64,000 nucleotides of DNA, taken from NCBI RefSeq assembly GCF_963662255.1, contig NC_085047.1, positions 47,151,006 to 47,215,005 of the forward strand, in the 5' to 3' direction. This stretch comes from Cinclus cinclus. Lineage: Eukaryota; Chordata; Aves; Passeriformes; Cinclidae. Made by a program: the position numbers and the translations under genes. Of this stretch, positions 58,944-64,000 are shown piece after piece (position 1 is the first letter of the stretch; each line of letters starts with the position of its first letter). A model generated the notes under the pieces. The model worked only from the letters and a program-made list of their open reading frames with translations. It had not been told where the DNA came from and ran no database searches.

Positions 58944-61099
58944 ATAAATGATCTGACAGCCATATCATGTTTTGGGCATGTGGGACAGGGAAAAGAGGTT
59001 GGTTCATTTTTCCATTTGTATCCAAGACCGGTGTTGAGCAGTTACTCAATCTCAAAAATGTAATTTATGTCTCAAAAAGATGTAGATGTGTATTTTACTT
59101 GCATTTTTATGGCTACTATGATGAGTATAATAACCTGAATAATTGGCCTTTTTATGTGGACTTAACTACAGAAACTCTAAATGTCTGTAAATTGAAGCAA
59201 ACAAGTAGTTCTAGGAGCACAGAGCCAAGACAGCCTGATATCCTGGGTTGTTATGTCAGAGACAGCAGCCATCCTACTGCATGTGCAAAGGCTGTGTTTA
59301 TAGGCTGTGCTATACAGCTTGATGTTATTCCTACTCCCACATCCTGATGGCACACAGCATGGACCAGTCAGTTGCTCCACATCCTTCCCCAGAAATGGAG
59401 CCAGAGTGTGAGAGGTGGGTAGGGAGTATCACTCCACCAAGTCCTACAACAGGATGGGGAAGGATCAGTACCCCAGCTTGAACAGGTTACCTCCAGCAAG
59501 AGGACCTGGGTATCTCTGTAGTGACTTGCCTAGAGACTTTAATATGCTTAAAACACAAATGCAAGGAAAAAAATAATTCTTGTTCTAGTCCCCAAGATTT
59601 GCATTACATGAATATTAGTACTACATCATAAAAAATAGAGAGAAAATTTCAAACTTGCTGTAGTCCTAAAAGTCTGTATTCCCAAAGGAAAGAAGTGGAG
59701 AGAAACTAAGAATTAGTCTATTTGTTAAGAGTAGATATAGAGGTGCATTTTATCCAGGAAGTCACAGCTTTCATATAACTTCAGGTCCATAGAAGATAAT
59801 GTCTAATCAGAAGCAATTCTCTTGGAAAATTCTACGCTTCAGAGAGGTTCCTGGAGACGGACAACTTCAAAGCACCATTTTTCAGTTGCACTCCTCTGGT
59901 TTGCAGAAGTAACCTGCTTGAGGTACTGGCTTCTGTCTAATTCAGTCAATTGATGAAAACCGTGAAGATGGGGATTAGCTGCATTTGAAGAATTGCTGTC
60001 ATTGGCAACATCATTCTGCCTAAAACGTATATAGGAATTTACAGTAAAATCAGGAGATTATATTATTTCTTTGGTTAATGTTTCAGATAATATCTGGTCC
60101 TCAGAAGAAGAGAAACATTGTGCTCTATGCACAGTCTAGTCTACAAAATCTTCCTAGTGTAAGTGCAGAAAAGGCTTCAGAAAGGTAGGTCTGTTGTGCA
60201 ACTCCTTTAGAAAAATTTGGCTTGAGAAGTGTCTTGAATATGGCAAAATCCTTCCTCTAAAGTGGGTCACTGAAAGAGCCATCTGACCAGAAGGAATTCT
60301 GGCTCTGTTTGTCAGATGTTGGTGAAGATGATTGTCTAGATCATGCTACACAAACACAGGTTGTGTATTGCAGTAGAATTATGGTTAAAGTGCAAAGCAG
60401 TTTAACACACGGGTACTGTGAATTTAACAGAGATTTTTATCTACATTCCACTAAGTGACTCCTGGGAAATAAGTGTCTGGCATTTGGAGATTAAGTAAAG
60501 ATACAGGTCCATTAATCTCATTAAACAGAAATTAATAATAATGATATTCTGCCCTGGCAGTTTACTGCTAGGTTGAAGGCAAAAGAGCAACAAGAATTCT
60601 TTCACCAAAATCTTGATAATATAGCTGAAGTGGAAGTTCCCATGAAAAAAGTGAAAAAAATGTGCAGAAAAATAATGAGAAAAAAAGGTGAAGATGATAG
60701 TAGATACTTCCATGAAACAAAATGAGAATTCTGAGAAAGGGAATAGCAATAAAATGGAAATGAACAACCTGGGAAAAAAAAGCTGCACTACTTTTGGTAA
60801 AGGAATTCCTATCTTCCCAGGATGTAAAAAACATAGCTTAAGAGGTTCTCTCTGATAGCCTCCGCACAAGAACTATTTTAATTGAGAACTTTCATTTTGG
60901 CAACAACGGTCTGTTGAAAGTACAAGAATTTGCCTTGGGAGTCCACAGGCTCCTCTGCCTGATACATTGACAGCTCCAAAGAGGAGGATGGGATTGTGTT
61001 TATAATGGGACATAGCGGAATGTAGCTCTATCAAAAAATGTTATGGATTTACACACATTTAATATCCACATTCCATTAAGTGACATCTAAAACCCAGGG
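58944..61099. other. Non-coding stretch, no recognised gene
   Basis: Open frames of 126 codons (58967-59347, plus) and 142 codons (60441-60869, minus) have no recognisable domains. The latter is phenylalanine/serine-rich because the plus strand is A-rich. A diverged 20-base repeat (60440-60459 and 61065-61084) is discussed as a finding. Confidence 0.5.
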
Positions 61100-61215
61100 A
61101 GAGACTTTACTTAAAAAGAAAAGAGACACTGGATGATTCAGAGACTTGGTAATGGAATACAGAGCCATTCACCTCTAGGTCAACTGTCTGAGTTCAGCTC
61201 AAGTTATTATTGACC
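61100..61215 (+). repeat. Possible ancient interspersed repeat
   Basis: The run agagacactggatgattcag, agagccattcacctctaggt and caactgtctgagttcagctc resembles an old amniote interspersed repeat that I have seen in reptile sequences but cannot name. Recognition is from memory only, and no internal copy in this window confirms it. Confidence 0.2.
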
Positions 61216-61570
61216 AAACATTTATACTAACTGCAGGCTGTGTGAAATATCAATGGCTTTATGGCTCTGCTAGATATATTATTTGTTCATGTCTGAGGTG
61301 TCCATATGGCAAAAATCACCTCAGACTCCCTTTATAGTCAGCGAAAACCAGGTACTTTCAAGGCATAAATCATCTGGAAGATGTCTTCTTTAGGATGAGA
61401 TTAATTGCACCCTAGAAGTATCTATTTCTCTCTGTTGACTACAAAAAGAGCACAGGGTGACTTGCTTCTATGTAGATGTTTATACTGCAGGAGTCTAAAT
61501 TTGGATAAGATGAATACCATACTAAGTGATTCCTCTCTAGTCACCCAGAGGGCTGCGGTAGGTCTGCAAC

Positions 61571-62289
61571 TGAGTGTGGGTATCAGTGTTGGGGGTTGGT
61601 TCTTTCCCTTTTCCCTCTGTGGAATTTTTCCCATTGTCATGCTAAGATACCTGTTGACTAGGCCCTGGTGGCAAGAAGGAGGGGAGAGAAGAGGGAAACC
61701 CCGCAAGATTCAAACAGCCAGAAGAGGAAATGGAAGGCTCTGGCTCGGCCCATTTTCCCCGCGGAGTTCAGATGAGAAAGACGATCGCCGCCTCTGACCC
61801 ATCCCTGCCATCCCAGCGCCAGGAGCCATCCTCACTGCTGTCAGACCCTGCCCTGCTGCCTTCTCGCTGTAACCTGCCACCATCCAGCACTCTGCTGAGT
61901 ATCGGAACCCACACCGTGAGCAGAGGGCTCTCTCCATCTCTCTCTCCCCCTGGGACAGCTCTGCCATCACCCCCAGCCCTCCTGCAGCTCTGCGGGACCT
62001 GCCCGCCCCCAGCACCGGGAACTGCAGCTCAGGGAAAAGGTGCCTGCAGCCAAAAAACACTGGGACTGAGTTACTGTTCTGTTTGTGGGTAATTTCATAG
62101 GTGTTGTTGTTCTTGTTTGTCTTGTTAGGTATACTAGTAAAGAACTGTTATTCCTATCCCCATATCTTTGCCTGAGATCTCCCTTAATTTTGAAATCCTA
62201 ATAATCTGTAGGAAGGAAGGATAACATTTTTCAGTTCAAAGGCAGGCTTCTGCTTTCCTTAGCAAACACTTGTCTTTCAAACTAGGACA
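61571..62289 (-). mobile_element. Passerine ERV long terminal repeat, probably solo
   Basis: Read on the minus strand from 62289, the element begins TG and continues tttgaaagacaagtgtttgc, taaggaaagcagaagcctgc, a block with caggcaaagatatggggata then ggaataacagttctttacta, and near the left end ttagcatgacaatgggaaaa then attccacagagggaaa. This order matches zebra finch ERV LTRs I remember (TguLTR5-like). The inside is GC-rich (61720-62010). The left edge is placed at the TG near 61571, giving TG...CA ends, but I could not find a matching target-site duplication, so both edges are approximate. No adjoining gag/pol-like sequence is seen on either side, which suggests a solo LTR. The open frames of 116-130 codons inside are not viral genes that I recognise. 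Confidence 0.6.
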
Positions 62290-64000
62290 CACAGACCCAC
62301 TTTCAGAAAAATGCTAGCTTACATCTGCCCTTGGCCACCTGAATCTTACTTTTATTAAGTCTCAGTGTCCCCCAGCAAATAATCAGCAGCCTTTCTTACT
62401 CCTTATAGGAGAGAAGAACCAACCTAGGGGAAGGTACATCTTGATATTAATAATGCCCTTTTTCCTAGCACCTGTCAGCAAAATTTGTTAGTGATACAGT
62501 GGGTGGTCTCCAGAAAGGCAGTAGGCTGGGACATGTGTCTTTCCCTCGGCTTAAGATCCTGACTACAGTCAGGGGCTCTCTGATGTTCTACCAAACTATC
62601 CTGCCTGGCAAATGTCAAAATACATTAAGTTGGCACCTCCAGTTTTAATCTGTGAATGGGCAAGTTGCTTCCTCTTGCATATTTTTAAAAGCTTTTGATG
62701 AGTGATGAAATAAAATCAGATTGTGCAAGCCTCTGCCAAGAGATTTAATAATATTAGTACTGTGTAATCATATTAGCTTCATTCTCAAGGAAGTGCTTGC
62801 AGTTAAGACAGGCAGATTACGACAGTATGCAGAACATGACGTGTGAATTAGTCATCCTTTTCTGCTCCTGAAACATTGACTCTGTTTAGGTGATAATGAA
62901 ACCAGAGGAAAATCTTCTCAAGGTAAGGTGCACGTTTATTTGTTTTAGAATCTTTGATGGTATATTGACAGCTATATGACCCCTACTGGGTTGTGAGATG
63001 TTGAAAACAGTCTGTTTCTGAAAGTCCTGGTTCATGCCTGGCAGATACTTTCTTCAGTAATACCAGTGATGTCTTGCCTTTTACATAGCAAAGTTTTTGT
63101 ACTCTTCTCTTTGCATCAGCTGGTATGTGCAGAAAACTGAATAAACAGATTTTGGTCTGTGCTCAATCATAAAGCCATAAAGTCTTTTATTAAGACTGTT
63201 ACAAAAGGCTGACCAGGTGTGTCTTTGTGTTGGATGGAAAATTACTTCAAGGTGTAAACTAAGACACCCCCACAGTTTTGAGCTATTTTGTGACTCCCAA
63301 TGCTTGTGGTGCATTGAAGCATATGCAGCTTCTCAAGTAAATTTTACAATTATGGTAGATGCTTGTATTCCAGAGCAGAGCTCCTGTTTATGTTAATAGC
63401 ATTGTTTGCTTGCTTGCTGTAAGATCATTCTGTTCTGTCACATTCATCTTTCATCTCTATCTTAAAGCCTGTAAGAATTAGTTGAAATGATGGAAGCAAG
63501 CACCCCTTCACCCAGTTAAATTGATATTATTTACTAATAACAGATGTCTGTCTCTTCCTCCATCTCAAGAAAATCTGATAATGATTTTGCAGTCAGGGCA
63601 ACACTGTTAGAGCTGTAGAAACCATACCTAGCAGTCCTAACAAAAACCTTTGGGCATTGTGGTTCCGTCATACTTTTTAGAAGTTAATGTAAATCATACA
63701 ATAAGGCCAGAGAAATGAAGTCAGAGGAAGATGTTTATGAAAATACCAAATCTGGCTTTAGCCATGGGTGCAACTCTTGCTCTTTTGACTATGTTGCTTG
63801 AAGAGCCCCTGGGTCTGTCCCTCAACTACTTGAGGCCTCAGAGCAGCTGTCATGCCATGGCTCTGCTCAGGCTGTTTGGCACTGCAGTTGAGGACATTGT
63901 CCAAACCTCAGTGACAGTAATTTCAGTGACTTTGTTACCTGGATTCCAGCGTGCCATACATAAGGCTAGTGCTCATTATGTGCTGTTGCAGTGTGGATTT
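62290..64000. other. Non-coding stretch to window end
   Basis: No gene, RNA or transposon recognised. Open frames of 77 codons or less. Composition is ordinary. Confidence 0.5.

Noticed and set aside
1..64000. CRISPR arrays, operons, prokaryotic genes or a defence system
   Set aside because: No regular spaced repeats, no ribosome-binding sites with long frames, and clear avian retroposons show this is vertebrate DNA.

Overview
This window looks like bird nuclear DNA, most probably from a songbird (passerine), and is non-coding as far as I can read it: intergenic or deep intronic. The bird assignment rests on repeats. There are several CR1 LINE pieces of avian type, ending in the typical bird 3' tail (tcatagaatcacagaa-like). 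One 52.63-52.75 kb element joins a tRNA-Ile(AAT)-derived head to that same CR1 tail, which fits the passerine SINE I remember as TguSINE1. A 61.57-62.29 kb sequence reads like a passerine ERV long terminal repeat. The bulk is AT-rich with scattered short open frames of about 60-160 codons that match no protein family I recognise. The longest (231 codons, minus strand, 54181-54876) sits in the most GC- and CpG-rich patch and is probably fortuitous. I call no protein-coding gene.

Layout. 1-16 kb: AT-rich unique-looking sequence with an (ATC)n microsatellite at 2.43 kb, A/T tracts and a tiny CR1 tail at 6.66 kb. 16-25 kb: CR1 debris in both orientations (16.25, 18.47, 20.27 and 24.48 kb), a MIR-like SINE relic at 19.47 kb and a long T tract at 19.02 kb. 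25-38 kb: mostly featureless, with an old CR1 piece at 30.86 kb and a G tract at 32.34 kb. 38-48 kb: a LINE reverse-transcriptase relic (38.44 kb), a bird-type CR1 tail piece (38.95 kb) and three G/C homopolymer or G-rich tracts (42.75, 45.17 and 47.46 kb). 48-56.7 kb: an old quasi-palindromic repeat (50.71 kb), an A tract, the tRNA-derived SINE, a GC-rich island (about 53.4-54.96 kb) and a long, very decayed CR1-like ORF2 copy (55.56-56.69 kb). 56.7-64 kb: GTTT-rich sequence, an AT palindrome, a diverged 20-bp repeat pair and the LTR.

No set of genes works together here. The readable biology is a layered retroposon record: very old CR1 and MIR-like relics, a younger avian CR1, and a SINE sharing the CR1 tail, which points to mobilisation by CR1 machinery. 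I found no CRISPR array, operon, rRNA, intact tRNA gene, viral gene or novel system. The best items for follow-up are the SINE/CR1 tail match, the old palindromic repeat, the GC-rich island, a hairpin carrying a nuclear-receptor-type site at 23.3 kb, and the clustered G/C tracts. Family names come from memory, without database searches.
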